This document shows, in pieces, positions 9,720 through 18,056 of a stretch of 22,575 nucleotides of DNA. The notes under the pieces are model-generated. The model was given only the letters and a program-made list of their open reading frames with translations, was not told the origin of the DNA and searched no databases. Both the position numbers and the translations under genes were made by a program. The DNA lies in the NCBI GenBank assembly GCA_003427395.1, contig BFEA01000225.1:2212642-2235216 (forward strand), in the 5' to 3' direction. Positions within the stretch are counted from its first letter, which is position 1. Every line of letters begins with the position of its first letter. Source of the DNA: Chara braunii (taxonomy: Eukaryota; Streptophyta; Charophyceae; Charales; Characeae).

Positions 9720-10000
9720 AGATATCAACACAGTTCTGCATAGGGATGTTGGACCTTTTTTCCAGCACATACACTCACACCATTGTACAGGGACGCTGGA
9801 CCCGTTTTCCAGCAGATACATTTTCATCATTCCGTATTTTGGACGCTGGACCCGATTTCCAGCAGGTGTAGCTCCCCACCAATAGATGGAGCCTTCGACG
9901 TCGGGGCCTACTTACCGGGGATGCTCTTATCGCCTCGTTAAGTAGGTCACCCGTATACGAAGGTTTTCTGGGAAAAAAAAAAAAAAAAAAAAAGATATTA
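9720..10000 (+). mobile_element. SINE-like poly-A retroposon with tandem hairpin heads
   Basis: AGATATCA at 9720-9727 and AGATATTA at 9993-10000 look like short target duplications. The second directly follows an A-run (about 9973-9993). Within lie three copies of a head whose core is a GCTGGA/TCCAGC hairpin with a 7-nt loop: about 9744-9770 (first base pair reduced to a T-G wobble), 9791-9813 and 9841-9863. The last is followed by a GCTCC/GGAGC hairpin (9871-9892) and a long stem CCTTCG/CGAAGG with GGCCTACTTA/TAAGTAGGTC inside. The same head occurs reversed at 19836-19896 and in both arms of 18057-18310. No tRNA, 5S or 7SL match is evident. The 8-bp duplication has one mismatch, so the retroposition call is moderate. 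Confidence 0.6.
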
Positions 10001-11306
10001 AACCACAAGTTCACCTGAGTCTATAATGATAATGAAAAAGGCCTGGAAGGTTATCCTCTCCAAATTTGATAGGTGCTTGAATTGGTTGGGCTAAAAAGAA
10101 TTAGCCCTAAACCACTACTATCTTTCAGGGGCGAAGTCTAAGTCGTGAATATAACGTATACCGCATACCGCATTCTTCGGAGGTCGGGCGCCCCTGGACC
10201 AAAATGCCTGGTGGAGCCAGCCAAAAGAAAGAGAAAAAGTTGCACTAGTGCTTCGGCAAAGATTGGTCCGCAGTTCTACTCCGCCTCGACAAACGAGGCT
10301 CAGAGGTAGTGGTGATCTTCAAAATGGAAAAAAGTTGAGATCTTACTAGTATACGTGGTAAGAGTTTTTCAATTCGGGCCTGGCCCGGTGGTGAAGGCAG
10401 AAGGCCACTATGAAAAGTCCCAGTTGGAGGCTCTCGAGCTTTGAAAGGTAGCTTCGTCAGCTTAGTCTCGTGTGAACTGATACTACGCTCCATTTATTTT
10501 TTTTTTTAACGTGGGGGCCCAGTGCCCAAGGTTCAAATTACAAATTGAATACAACGCGAACACACGCCTCTTCCCATTAGGGTTGGAAAAGCCTCAGCCA
10601 CTGCTCCTGCAAAGACAACTTCCCTAGACAACGATAATAGAGCATGGGCACTGAGCATTGATTGCTTCCCCAGAAGGGAAGGATTAACCCTCATCGACAA
10701 TCAAATTTTGCCCTATTATAGCAAACCGCCAAAGATCAACCCTACCAAAAACCTGGGGGGGGGGTATAGCAGGCTAAGCAGGGCAGAAGGAAGTCGAGCA
10801 CATCCTGAGTCTCGTTAAAACCCAAAGTAGATCTGCCCAATCAGTTAACACGATCGTTGAGATGAAATGAACTTTGCAAAGCGAATGATTTCTGATCAGA
10901 GCAGATGAAATCAGGAAACAGGTCAAATGAGAACAAGTCCCAAACCCGTAAAATCCCTGTAAATCCAGACCAATCCAATTCAATCCACCCAATTTAAATG
11001 GCAGCCCATCAGAAAAAACGACAAGAGGAGCAAGCAACACACAAACCAGATCAACCTCCCTTGCACAAAAGATCCTATCATATGGTTAAAAAGGAGAGGG
11101 CGATGTGATCTCCCTAAATTCCGACGTCTACCCCACTCCTGCTCGCCTCCATCGCCCTCGCTCACCCCACTTGACTCTGTTGTCCCTCATGCCCAACCGC
11201 CAGGCGGGCCCATCCTCGCGCCCTTTGTGTTGCTTAGCCATTCGGGTACAAAGAAGAGCAAGCGGGCGTGCGCCCAGTGGACAAAACCGAAGTGGTGCTG
11301 CACGTT
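10001..11306. other. Unassigned stretch with scattered hairpins
   Basis: Hairpins noted: GGTT-GGGCTAA with TTAGCCC-ta-AACC (10084-10113), GCCTCG/CGAGGC (10283-10299) and CGGGCC/GGCCCG (10376-10388). A T-run at about 10497-10507 and a G-run near 10756 are present. Short overlapping frames at 10774-11460 have no recognisable domain. Confidence 0.4.
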
Positions 11307-11349
11307 GTCGGGACAGAAACCCCTGAGAGGGTTTCTGCCCGAGTTTTTT
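11307..11349 (+). other. GC-rich hairpin followed by T6
   Basis: TCGGG plus CAGAAACCC (11308-11322, bulged A at 11313) pairs with GGGTTTCTG plus CCCGA (11329-11342), loop CTGAGA. Six T residues follow at 11344-11349. The form is that of an intrinsic terminator or an RNA-polymerase-III-terminated stem-loop. In nuclear DNA without a gene upstream, its role is unproven. Confidence 0.5.
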
Positions 11350-11601
11350 AAGGTCAGACACTGTCCGACTTTTCGTTGAGGACATGATGAGATTGACGTT
11401 GCGAAAGTTATTCAGACCAACCCTATGACTGAAAGACCTAAAGCCTGACCTCGTTGACATAGGACGTCGTTGGCGTGTGACGTCATCGACGTTCGTTCAA
11501 GACAGCGGGAGTTGACACTGTCATCCGCGGTTCTCGACAAGGCCGCAGTAGTGTACGGTCATGGAACGACTAAAGCTAGACCTAGTCTACCCAAAATAAT
11601 G
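11350..11601. other. Unassigned, GTTGACGT-rich
   Basis: Words such as GTTGACGT, GACGTCGTTG and CATCGACGTT recur between 11390 and 11510 and suggest a decayed short repeat. No unit length could be fixed. Confidence 0.3.
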
Positions 11602-12090
11602 TCGCGCGGCTTAGCAACCGCGCGATTCGGGGCCTAAGCAGGCTAAAAAAAGGGATGCGCTGTGGATAGGACCGCGGCGTATGAGGAAGAAGGGTTTTAT
11701 TATCCGGGCCGCGCGGGGTTGACACTGAGCCAAGGGGTTGAAGGGCTGACGTCGAGGCCACGCGGCCAACTGAGCATGCAGGGCCACAACCAGGCGAGGC
11801 CTACAGGGCAGCAGGCAGGCTGGGCCTGCAAGGCTACGGGCAGGCCGTGTCTGCAAGTCCACGGCATAGGGGAGAACTGACTTGGCGAGCTCTTCATATA
11901 GAAGAGTTGCTCTTATCACTGTTGTGATAGGAGCTAGCCCAGTAGGTTACCACACCAGACTCTTACCCGACAGATATCAGGATCGAACCTGATATGTGGC
12001 CCTGCTGGGCAAAGCTCCTTTTGGAGCTGGTCGTCGGAAGACATCTGGCGCGGCGAATCCTTGTCGTGCGATCGTAAGATCGCGCGGCTG
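11602..12090. repeat. Dense stem-loop array
   Basis: Hairpins in order: TCGCGCGG/CCGCGCGA (11602-11625); AGCTCTTC/GAAGAGTT (11888-11908); GCTCTTATCAC/GTGATAGGAGC with loop TGTT (11909-11934), directly abutting the previous one; ATATCAGG/CCTGATAT (11974-11995); AGCTCC/GGAGCT (12013-12028); and GTGCGATC/GATCGCGC with a GTAA tetraloop (12066-12085). An outer pairing of GGAGC and GCCCAG near 11930-11942 with CTGGGC and GCTCC near 12004-12018 would compete with two of the local hairpins, so alternative folds exist. The mismatches I saw are G-T pairs on the plus strand. The 11740-11870 portion is also rich in CAGG-type words. No coding frame is convincing. Confidence 0.6.
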
Positions 12091-12144
12091 AGATCTGCCT
12101 CGTCGAAAGCATGACAACTGCGCAAGGATGACATGAGTAAATCA

Positions 12145-12189
12145 AGATTTTTTTTTTTTTTTTATATTTTAAATTTAAAAAAAAAAAAA
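12145..12189. repeat. T-run and A-run at the gap edge
   Basis: A T-run of about 16 bases, a short AT spacer and an A-run running into the N gap form an AT-only inverted repeat. It probably caused the assembly break. Confidence 0.7.
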
Positions 12190-12328
12190 NNNNNNNNNNN
12201 NNNNNNNNNNNNNNNNNNNNNNNNNNNNNNNNNNNNNNNNNNNNNNNNNNNNNNNNNNNNNNNNNNNNNNNNNNNNNNNNNNNNNNNNNNNNNNNNNNNN
12301 NNNNNNNNNNNNNNNNNNNNNNNNNNNN
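12190..12328. other. Assembly gap (139 N)
   Basis: Undetermined bases. Reading frames shown across it are meaningless. Confidence 0.99.
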
Positions 12329-12826
12329 ACCCGCCAGCTGCACAAGCGGTTATCGGGTAGCTGAAAATTCAAGAATGAAAATTTTGAAGTGAGAGTTTTG
12401 GGCAGTCTGAAAATCTTGAATGGTCCTGAAGTGGTGAAAGGTCCGAAGACCCTGAAAACCACCTGTTTAGGCAAGCTGCATCCTGAAGTGGTGAAGGGTG
12501 TCCTGAAGTGGTCAAGTGAGAGTTTTGGGCAGTCTGAAAATCCTTAATGATCCTGAAGCGGTGAAAGGTCCGAAGACCATGAAAACCACCCTTCACCACT
12601 TGAGAATCAGCCTGCCTAAATAGGTGGTTTTTAGGGTCTTCGGAGCTTTCACCACTTCAGCACCATTCAGGATTTTCATACTTGAATGGTCCTGAAGTGG
12701 TGAAAGCTCCGAAGACCCTGAAAACCACCTGTTTAGGCAGGTTGCATCCTCAAGTGGTGAAGGGTGTCCTGAAGTGGTGATGAAAAATACGACTGTTGTT
12801 AACCTTATCTCGTCAGCTGGCGGGTA
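12329..12826. mobile_element. Element with 12-bp inverted ends and internal palindrome
   Basis: ACCCGCCAGCTG directly follows the gap (12329-12340), and its reverse complement CAGCTGGCGGGT lies at 12815-12826, followed by A. The interior holds copies of a unit of about 95 bp containing GAAGTGGTGAAAG and ACCACCTGTTTAGGCA: direct at about 12417 and 12681, inverted at 12591-12669, and partial near 12549. The inverted copy and the copy at 12683-12762 form a near-perfect 80-bp palindrome with a 13-nt centre. The short antisense frames reflect these repeats. Because the left flank is in the gap, the target duplication is unknown and the TIR class cannot be set. Confidence 0.6.
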
Positions 12827-13120
12827 GTAACAACAGAGGCGTGGTTCCACTAGGAAAGAGGGTCGGATCGATGGAGATGTGCAGGAATCGAGATTGAACT
12901 GCTTTTCGGCATCTATGCTTATAACACATCCAGATTCAGGAGCTCGATCCTATCCTTTTTGGTAGTGGGACCTCGGCCCAGAGGATAGTGACCTCTGCAG
13001 GCGCTTATATCTAACGGGCAACCGTTTTATTTGGGGTAAGTTTGTTTTTTTTTATTATTATTTTTGGATTCTGTTTTCTTTTTGTATTTTTGTATTTTGT
13101 TTCTTTCCTTCGTGAGATGT
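12827..13120. other. Unassigned spacer
   Basis: No gene recognised. T-rich near 13045-13105. Confidence 0.35.
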
Positions 13121-13160
13121 TGGTGTATTTGGTGCCCGTTCGTTAAAACGAACGGGAGGG

Positions 13161-13204
<44 letters not shown>

Positions 13205-13340
13205 AGCGCCACTTAGCGCTCTTCGAACTGCCTCGGGCACTTCAGCCCCAGTGCATCTGGTAGTCACCCGTGGAAACGGGTGACCGTTTTCTGCGAAAGG
13301 TGAGTTTGACTGTTTTCTGATTTCTTTTGTTTTTTCTAGA
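13121..13340. repeat. A39 run flanked by strong hairpins
   Basis: CCCGTTCGTT/AACGAACGGG (about 13135-13157) immediately precedes 39 consecutive A residues (13161-13199). After them come a possible branched fold (CTGAAG 13201-13206 with CTTCAG 13240-13245 around AGCGC/GCGCT and GCC/GGC), CCAG/CTGG near 13250, and a perfect 9-bp stem GTCACCCGT/ACGGGTGAC (13263-13284) capped by a GGAA tetraloop. The A-run suggests a retroposon tail, but no target copy was found. Confidence 0.6.
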
Positions 13341-13565
13341 TTTTCGTTAGATTTTCTTCTTTTAGATTTTTTTTTAGATTTTTAGATTTTTTATTTTTCC
13401 TTTGTGACTGTTCGTTTTTGATGAATGGGTTGCCATTTTGGTGTAGAATGAGCGGGTGTACACTGCCGCGGTATGCGGCTACGTTCAGGCGTGGGTTTTG
13501 GGACCTTGTGTTACGAGGGGTCTCTACACATGCTTCGAGCGCTCTACGGGTCGTGACCATTGGAT

Positions 13566-13569
<4 letters not shown>
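13341..13569. other. T-rich then unassigned
   Basis: TTTTTAGATTTT-type simple sequence up to about 13400, followed by unassigned DNA up to the microsatellite. Confidence 0.4.

Positions 13570-13570
<1 letters not shown>

Positions 13571-13622
<52 letters not shown>
13571..13622. repeat. (GA)26 microsatellite
   Basis: Uninterrupted GA dinucleotides. They produce artificial Arg-Glu and Ser-Leu runs in overlapping frames. Confidence 0.98.
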
Positions 13623-13626
<4 letters not shown>

Positions 13627-13633
13627 AGGGGGG

Positions 13634-13851
13634 GCATGTGACTCAACCACCATGCTGCTCTGCGCCCGTTCACTGGTGAATGGGCTGCAAAGCAGCGCTT
13701 GCACCTGGAGTCGTTGGTAGCCAGGTGCAGGCATGAGTTGGGCAGGGGGATGAAAACCCCTGCTAAGCTGACTCTAGTTCGACTCTGTGAAATGGTTGTT
13801 CGCCTCTGGCAACGAGCAGCCTCACAGAGGTAGAGAAAAAAAAAAAAAAAA
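13634..13851 (+). mobile_element. Hairpin-chain unit ending in an A-run
   Basis: Successive stems: GCATG/CATGC (13634-13655); GCCCGTTCAC/GTGAATGGGC (13664-13685, one G-T pair); GCTTGCACCTGG/CCAGGTGCAGGC (13697-13732, one G-T pair); GCAGGGG/CCCCTGC (13742-13763); and CTCTGTGA plus GGTTGTTCG with CGAGCAGCC plus TCACAGAG (13783-13829, 17 bp, two T-G pairs, 3-nt bulge). Sixteen A residues follow (13836-13851). The layout of hairpins followed by an A-tail resembles 9720-10000, so a SINE-like origin is possible. Arm sequences are unrelated, and I see no target duplication. Confidence 0.5.
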
Positions 13852-14090
13852 GGCGAGTCGCGAATCTATTCGCGATGCAGGACCAGATGCAGCAGTAGAA
13901 GCATCTGGATCGTGAGATGACTGCAGACTGTTGGACTCCAACAGTCTTCTCTACCTGGCTGTATACATCCAGTTGAGGTTGCGTATGGCCGGGGGTAGCG
14001 GCCAGATGCATTACTAAGGCCTGGAACTTTGTTCGCCTAGGGGAACATCAAGTCTCTCGGCCCTTGATCTCATCGGAGATCAAGGGTCAA
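13852..14090. repeat. Further stem-loop chain
   Basis: TCGCGAAT/ATTCGCGA (13858-13875), CCAGATGC/GCATCTGG (13883-13908), AGACTGTTGG/CCAACAGTCT (13925-13947, perfect 10 bp, 3-nt loop), TGTTC-g-CC with GG-g-GAACA (14030-14047), and CCCTTGATCTC/GAGATCAAGGG (14061-14086, perfect 11 bp, loop ATCG). All arms differ. Confidence 0.65.
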
Positions 14091-14099
14091 GCCTCACTC

Positions 14100-14415
14100 C
14101 GAGTTTTGGCGGGGGGCAAAGCAGCTGCCCTCAGCCTCCAGCCAGCTATAAAACAGCCAGCAGCCAGCCAACCAGCATTCATTTGTGGCTGGTGCTGCTA
14201 GCATTTCACTTGGGTGAATGCTGGCTGTTGGAGGAGGAGCTGCTGGTGGAGTGAGAGGGAGCTGAGTGGAGGTCTGCAAGTGAGGGAGGAGGATTGCTGG
14301 AGGTGGCCATAGCTGTGAAACACAACCATAGCCGCCATCTCAGCGAGGTGAGGAGAGGAGAGGCTGTCATAGCCACCGTGCTGCGCGGTGCCAACGGGAG
14401 GTGTTGTTGTTCGTG
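14100..14415. other. CAGC-rich stretch with TATA-like word
   Basis: CAGCCAGC words dominate. CCAGCATTCA near 14172 is complementary to TGAATGCTGG near 14216. TATAAAA at 14147-14153 is the only promoter-like sign, and no supported gene follows, so I do not call a promoter. Confidence 0.35.
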
Positions 14416-14419
14416 GCAG

Positions 14420-14760
14420 GTTTTTTGGCAAGCGGTGCAGGGGAAATTCTGCCCGTCTTGCATGGCGACAACAAGTCTTCGGCAAGTGGTCCAGGGGAGA
14501 CTCTGCCTGTTTGGCACAGCAACAGCGACGCTTTTTCTACGGTGTCGCGAAAGCGCTGCCGTTTTGTTTGCGGCGGCGGCAGTGCATTCTAGGGAGTGAC
14601 GCGGAGGCGCTGCCGAAATTTTGCGGCGACAGCGAGGGTTTGACGGCGGTGGTGCGGAAGCGCTGCCGAATTGTTGCAGCAACGACACTGGGTTTAGTGT
14701 TAGAGGTGCGGAAGCGCTGCCAGTTTTTCACGGCGGAGGCGGCAGTATTCTTGCACTGAC
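14420..14760. repeat. 54-bp degenerate minisatellite
   Basis: GCGCTGCC recurs at 14553, 14607, 14660 and 14714, and a looser form (GCGGTGCAGG, GTGGTCCAGG) at 14432 and 14486. Steps are about 54 bases. Because 54 is a multiple of three, open frames persist: 123 codons at 14388-14759 on plus and 160 codons at 14206-14688 on minus. They carry imperfect 18-residue repeats, but composition alone explains them and no domain is visible. Confidence 0.65.
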
Positions 14761-15280
14761 TATATAAAGCAGTGATTGGGTATTGGCACAGGAAAGGTAC
14801 CGCGAAGTGGTGGTGTGCTTGAAAGTGGTGTGAGTGCGACGCCGTAGTAGCACAGTGAAATTGGGGGTAAGCGACGGCGGCGCGAAGGTGTTATTGGATT
14901 ACTGGGAGGTGGTTGTGTGTTGAGAGGGTGTCGCGGCAAGCTATCGCTCTAGGGAGTGGTGTGGATCGCTTTGTGGGCGACTTGTTGTGACGATTGTTTT
15001 CTCTGGAGTGTGATTTTACACGGTCTTCTTGAGTGGGCCGTCTCTTCAACTTCACTCAAGGTCAGTTTGACTCAGACCCTTCATACCTGTATGAACCCGC
15101 ACTTGCTTGACCCTGTTCTTTGAACGTTCATTGAAAAGGTAGAGGAGATGTGTGTTTATGTGTGCGAATGGAAGTCTGACGTGAGTTTGGGATTGCGTTG
15201 TCTTCTTTTGAAATTGTTGTTTGATATGATGTACAGGTAGGTAGAAGGATGCCTGAAAAAAAAAAGGATCTAATCATGTC
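14761..15280. other. Unassigned with hairpins and TATA-like word
   Basis: TATATAAA at 14761-14768 lies in a CACTG/CAGTG loop. CTTGAGTG/CACTCAAG (15028-15060) and TTCATA/TATGAA (15080-15095) are perfect stems. No gene recognised. Confidence 0.4.
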
Positions 15281-15856
15281 AGCGGGAATGAAGGAACGAT
15301 GATTGTTTTTTGTCTCTCACATGCATGTTGAAGGGAAGGACAACCAGTAGACGACGAAAAGGAATTTGATCACTCAAAGAAAAAGGAATCAATTGGACAT
15401 AGATTTTTCCTGAGAATGCCCGTTCTTTCCCGAATGACCCCCTCCGTCTATGCCCGTCTGTCTGAATGACTTTCTCTTCTATAATCCTCTTTTCTTCGTC
15501 TAAGTTGCCCTTGACGTCAGGCGACAAGGGACCATATTGTCTGCCGTGGTAGGCATCTTTCCCTTTCCTAGGAGGCATCTGAGGCGGGGGCTCGCTGCCT
15601 TAGGGGTCGGCCCTGCTATCGACTCGGAGTGGACCGCGTATGCGGGGGGATACCATGCTGTTGTGGTGGAGCCAGCCCGACTTCTGAGACCCGAGGTTCG
15701 CCCGGGCGAGGACGAGGGGTATCCCAGGCCACCTCCTAGGGAAAGGATATGCGCCTACTCACGGAAAAACCTTAAGTCCTCAGCGTCTCGCGTTAGGGGG
15801 AACTGTCATAACATACCCCTTAGTGGCCATCTTAGGGGTCACTTGTGTATGAAGAA
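15281..15856. other. Unassigned stretch without gene
   Basis: Frames at 15279-15578 (minus) and 15537-15860 (plus) have no recognisable domain. CCCCT/AGGGG pairing near 15815-15840 is the only structure noted. Confidence 0.35.
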
Positions 15857-15953
15857 TTGAGCCACAAGAAGCTCGACTCATTGCTACTAGTTGAAACAGA
15901 GCTCAGCTAGGCACTCTTGTCGTGATTGGCCTCGCCACAAGAAGCGAGGACCA
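15857..15953. repeat. Two hairpins with the same loop and different stems
   Basis: TTGAGC/GCTCGA (15857-15876, one T-G pair) and CCTCGC/GCGAGG (15930-15949) both enclose the identical loop CACAAGAA. The second stem extends past a bulged A with TGG/CCA to 15953. Flanks are otherwise dissimilar. Confidence 0.6.
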
Positions 15954-16560
15954 TTAGGATTGATATGGCAAGCACGACTTGAATAACTAAACCCGAGAAC
16001 AACTCTTTTCAGTAGGGTCAACAAGGGCCTGGAGGACAAAGCAACCAACAAAATTTGAAAGTGGATCCTTGACCTTAATGGGACATCGAATGTTTGATTG
16101 TTCAAGACAGTCGCTTACTTGTATAGGGGTATCCGGATTACTTGCAGATGGCATTCACACCAAAGTTAGAAAGGTAGTGAAGTCATCACTAAAGCAATCA
16201 CATCCTAACTCTACTTGGGAATTGGAATTTATCTATGCTTCTTTTCTAACTGTCACTGGCATATGGGGCGGAATGAAAGAACTTGGCAACGCATCTCATC
16301 AAATTGAAAAAGTCGTGACAGTCAAGCCGTTTGGCGGGTAGAGTGGAGATACTTTAGTCAGACGTCATTTAAGCGTCACATTGTGTATAGGTCATGCTTT
16401 GCTCTTTTATCGATAAGTGTTGTTTGAAGCCAAGTCAACCTTTGTTGTGTGCATTATTGTATTACATGTAGGTTGATTTCAAAAGATAAGTTAACTAGCG
16501 TTGACATGAGTCTTCTTTTGAAAGGGTTTGTCTGAGTAATTCATAACTGTTTGTGAAAGA
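15954..16560. other. Unassigned; unexplained 90-codon frame
   Basis: A plus-strand frame at 16069-16341 has mixed, protein-like composition but no motif I recognise. Its upstream continuation is closed. A word of about 22 bases near 16035 (GACAAAGCAACCAACAAAAT) resembles one near 20287, upstream of repeat copy C. This hints at a longer decayed repeat upstream of both copies, at low confidence. Confidence 0.3.
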
Positions 16561-17036
16561 AGGGACTAGGATCGCTATAAGTTTTCCTTATGCTTGGAAT
16601 ATCACGTCCTAGTCGACCGGCGCACGTTCGGATTCCTAGGAGATCAGCGCCCCGGGGATGGACGACGTTCGGGTTCACTTTAACGTTTAACCATGCATAC
16701 CTATGCTACAGCGAACGAGCAAACGCCCTCGGTCGGCCTACCTCTGCAATTGCATTATAAAAGCCTTCGCATGTGGGTCGGTAGCTCGGCGGGGATACGC
16801 CCCTAAGGGNGGTGACAGCCCCTTAGGGAAGGTAAGTTGTGCCCTGCGAGAACCTATCCTGTCGTAGGGGACCGCATGATGTACAGCTGGCGCACTCGGC
16901 CGGAGTGGCGAAGGGTCGATGCGGGTTACCGTGTCGTCCCCGAGTTGTCTCTAAAAATTTGAAAGCCTAAGTTTCTCCTGCGTGACGCGGTCGGGAGAGC
17001 CCTCGCTCGCATGGGGGCCGATGCGCTCGACAACGT
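16561..17036 (+). mobile_element. Interspersed repeat, copy B
   Basis: Starts AGGGACTAGGAT and runs to CGCTCGACA, matching copy C over its full length and copy A in reverse. GACTAGG near 16564 pairs with CCTAGTC near 16608 at the left end. CCCTAAGGG (16801-16809) pairs with CCCTTAGGG (16820-16828) around the GGTGACAG loop shared with copy A. TATAAAA occurs near 16756. An isolated N at 16810 lies in this hairpin. It may be a solo LTR, MITE or other non-coding element; no protein is visible. Confidence 0.7.
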
Positions 17037-17232
17037 TATCACCAACCGCAGAAGCAAAGCAGGAGGTGCGGAGAAACACAGGGGGCAGAGGGCGAATTAG
17101 AGGTAGGAGGGAAGATAAAGAGGGTATGTTGGAAGGAAGGGTTAACACCACTTCGGACACATTACCCTCCCACTTACTGCCATGTAGGATGTGAGTTGGC
17201 TGTTCAATCTGCCCAACCTTCTCTGCTGCTCC
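17037..17232. other. Unassigned, purine-rich
   Basis: GGAGG- and AGGGA-rich sequence between repeat B and the open frame that follows. No feature recognised. Confidence 0.35.
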
Positions 17233-17673
17233 TCACTCCATCAAGGTTTTCGTTGATATTGGTGAATCTGTAGTCGTAGTTGATATTGTAGTCGCTGTGA
17301 CAGGTGGCATGTTCGATGATATTACAATAGCCAACGCTCCACTCGTCGCTGTTGTAAGATTTATAGTGATGGTTGTTATAGTTGTTGTGATAGGTGGTAT
17401 GTTGGATGATAATGCGATAGCCATTGCTCCACCCATCGTTGCTATTGAAGTTGTTGTAGGTATTGCCATGTCAAATGAGGTCGCCACAAATTCAGCGGTC
17501 GTTGTCGTCAACACAGATTTCCCCGATAAAGAAGTGAGGGGATTGAGATCCAGTCGTGCCTCAGTTGCCAACCTCTCCTTCAATGCGTCATGATAACCGA
17601 AAGGTGAGAAATGTATTATGGGTACCTTTTCCGCTTTACCAGCAATTTGAGAGGTAGAGTCAGTCAAACCCAT
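17233..17673 (-). CDS. Hypothetical Thr/Ser-rich open frame with internal duplication
   Basis: This is a 146-codon frame from an ATG at 17671-17673. The N-terminal half has a mixed composition (for example GYHDALKERLATEARLDL). The C-terminal half is rich in Thr, Ser, Ile and Ala and contains a 30-residue duplication caused by a 90-bp repeat (17297 and 17387 on the plus strand, starting GTGACAGGTGG and GTGATAGGTGG). No domain, signal peptide or catalytic motif is recognised. An in-frame stop lies a short way upstream. No intron or promoter evidence is visible. An overlapping plus frame exists because the duplication is a multiple of three. It may be a real small gene, an exon of a decayed element, or chance. 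Confidence 0.25.
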   Translation of the reverse strand: MGLTDSTSQIAGKAEKVPIIHFSPFGYHDALKERLATEARLDLNPLTSLSGKSVLTTTTAEFVATSFDMAIPTTTSIATMGGAMAIALSSNIPPITTTITTITINLTTATSGALAIVISSNMPPVTATTISTTTTDSPISTKTLME

Positions 17674-17730
17674 GTATCTCCACCCAATTTCATTGGTTCA
17701 AAAAAATCACAGGTTTTTTTACATTCTGAG

Positions 17731-17858
17731 CTAGGCTACCAGAGAGGCCCGGAAGCACTTGCCTGCCCGGGCCAAGAACAAAAAAATAAACAGGGTCCTT
17801 GCACGGCCGGGCCGCCCAGGAAAACAGGGTGACCCAGGTGGCCCAGCTGGTAGCCTAG
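17731..17858. mobile_element. Small MITE with 12-bp TIRs and 8-bp target copies
   Basis: CTAGGCTACCAG (17731-17742) and its exact reverse complement CTGGTAGCCTAG (17847-17858) bound 128 bp. They are flanked by ATTCTGAG (17723-17730) and TTTCTGAG (17859-17866), which agree at 7 of 8 bases. Inside, GGCCCGG, CCCGGGCC and GGCCGGGCC words form subterminal repeats. The 8-bp target size suggests a hAT-type non-autonomous element, unrelated in TIR to that at 4369-4712. Confidence 0.8.
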
Positions 17859-17866
17859 TTTCTGAG

Positions 17867-18056
17867 CATTTTTTTGTTTTTATTTTTTTGCCTTTGTGAT
17901 CATCTATCCAGAGTCATTTTAGAAGGATTCACTATATTTGCTATGTGTATGACCGAGTTCATCTATACAATAAGCAATTTTTTGTGAAAGTGGAAAAAAT
18001 CTTCGTTTGAACCCAAGGGTGCAATTCCACCACGTTGTAAATGTAGAGCAATATTA
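17867..18056. other. Unassigned spacer
   Basis: T-rich at the left, otherwise featureless, between two small mobile elements. Confidence 0.4.

Noticed and set aside
11970-12000. T-arm-like GGTTCGATCC on the minus strand, as in a tRNA
   Set aside because: No matching acceptor stem, D-arm or anticodon arm at the right spacing; the stem is better read as the ATATCAGG/CCTGATAT hairpin.
11963-12474. Frames crossing the N gap
   Set aside because: Bases are undetermined, so the translations are meaningless.
13336-13734. 132- and 100-codon frames through the (GA)n run
   Set aside because: The microsatellite keeps frames open; the encoded Ser-Leu or Arg-Glu runs are artefacts.
13121-14090. Hammerhead or other known self-cleaving ribozyme
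   Set aside because: I saw stems and GNRA-type loops, but not the CTGATGA and GAAA core motifs.
14147-14153. TATA box for a gene at 14206-14760
   Set aside because: The following frames lie in a minisatellite and hairpins with no supported product.
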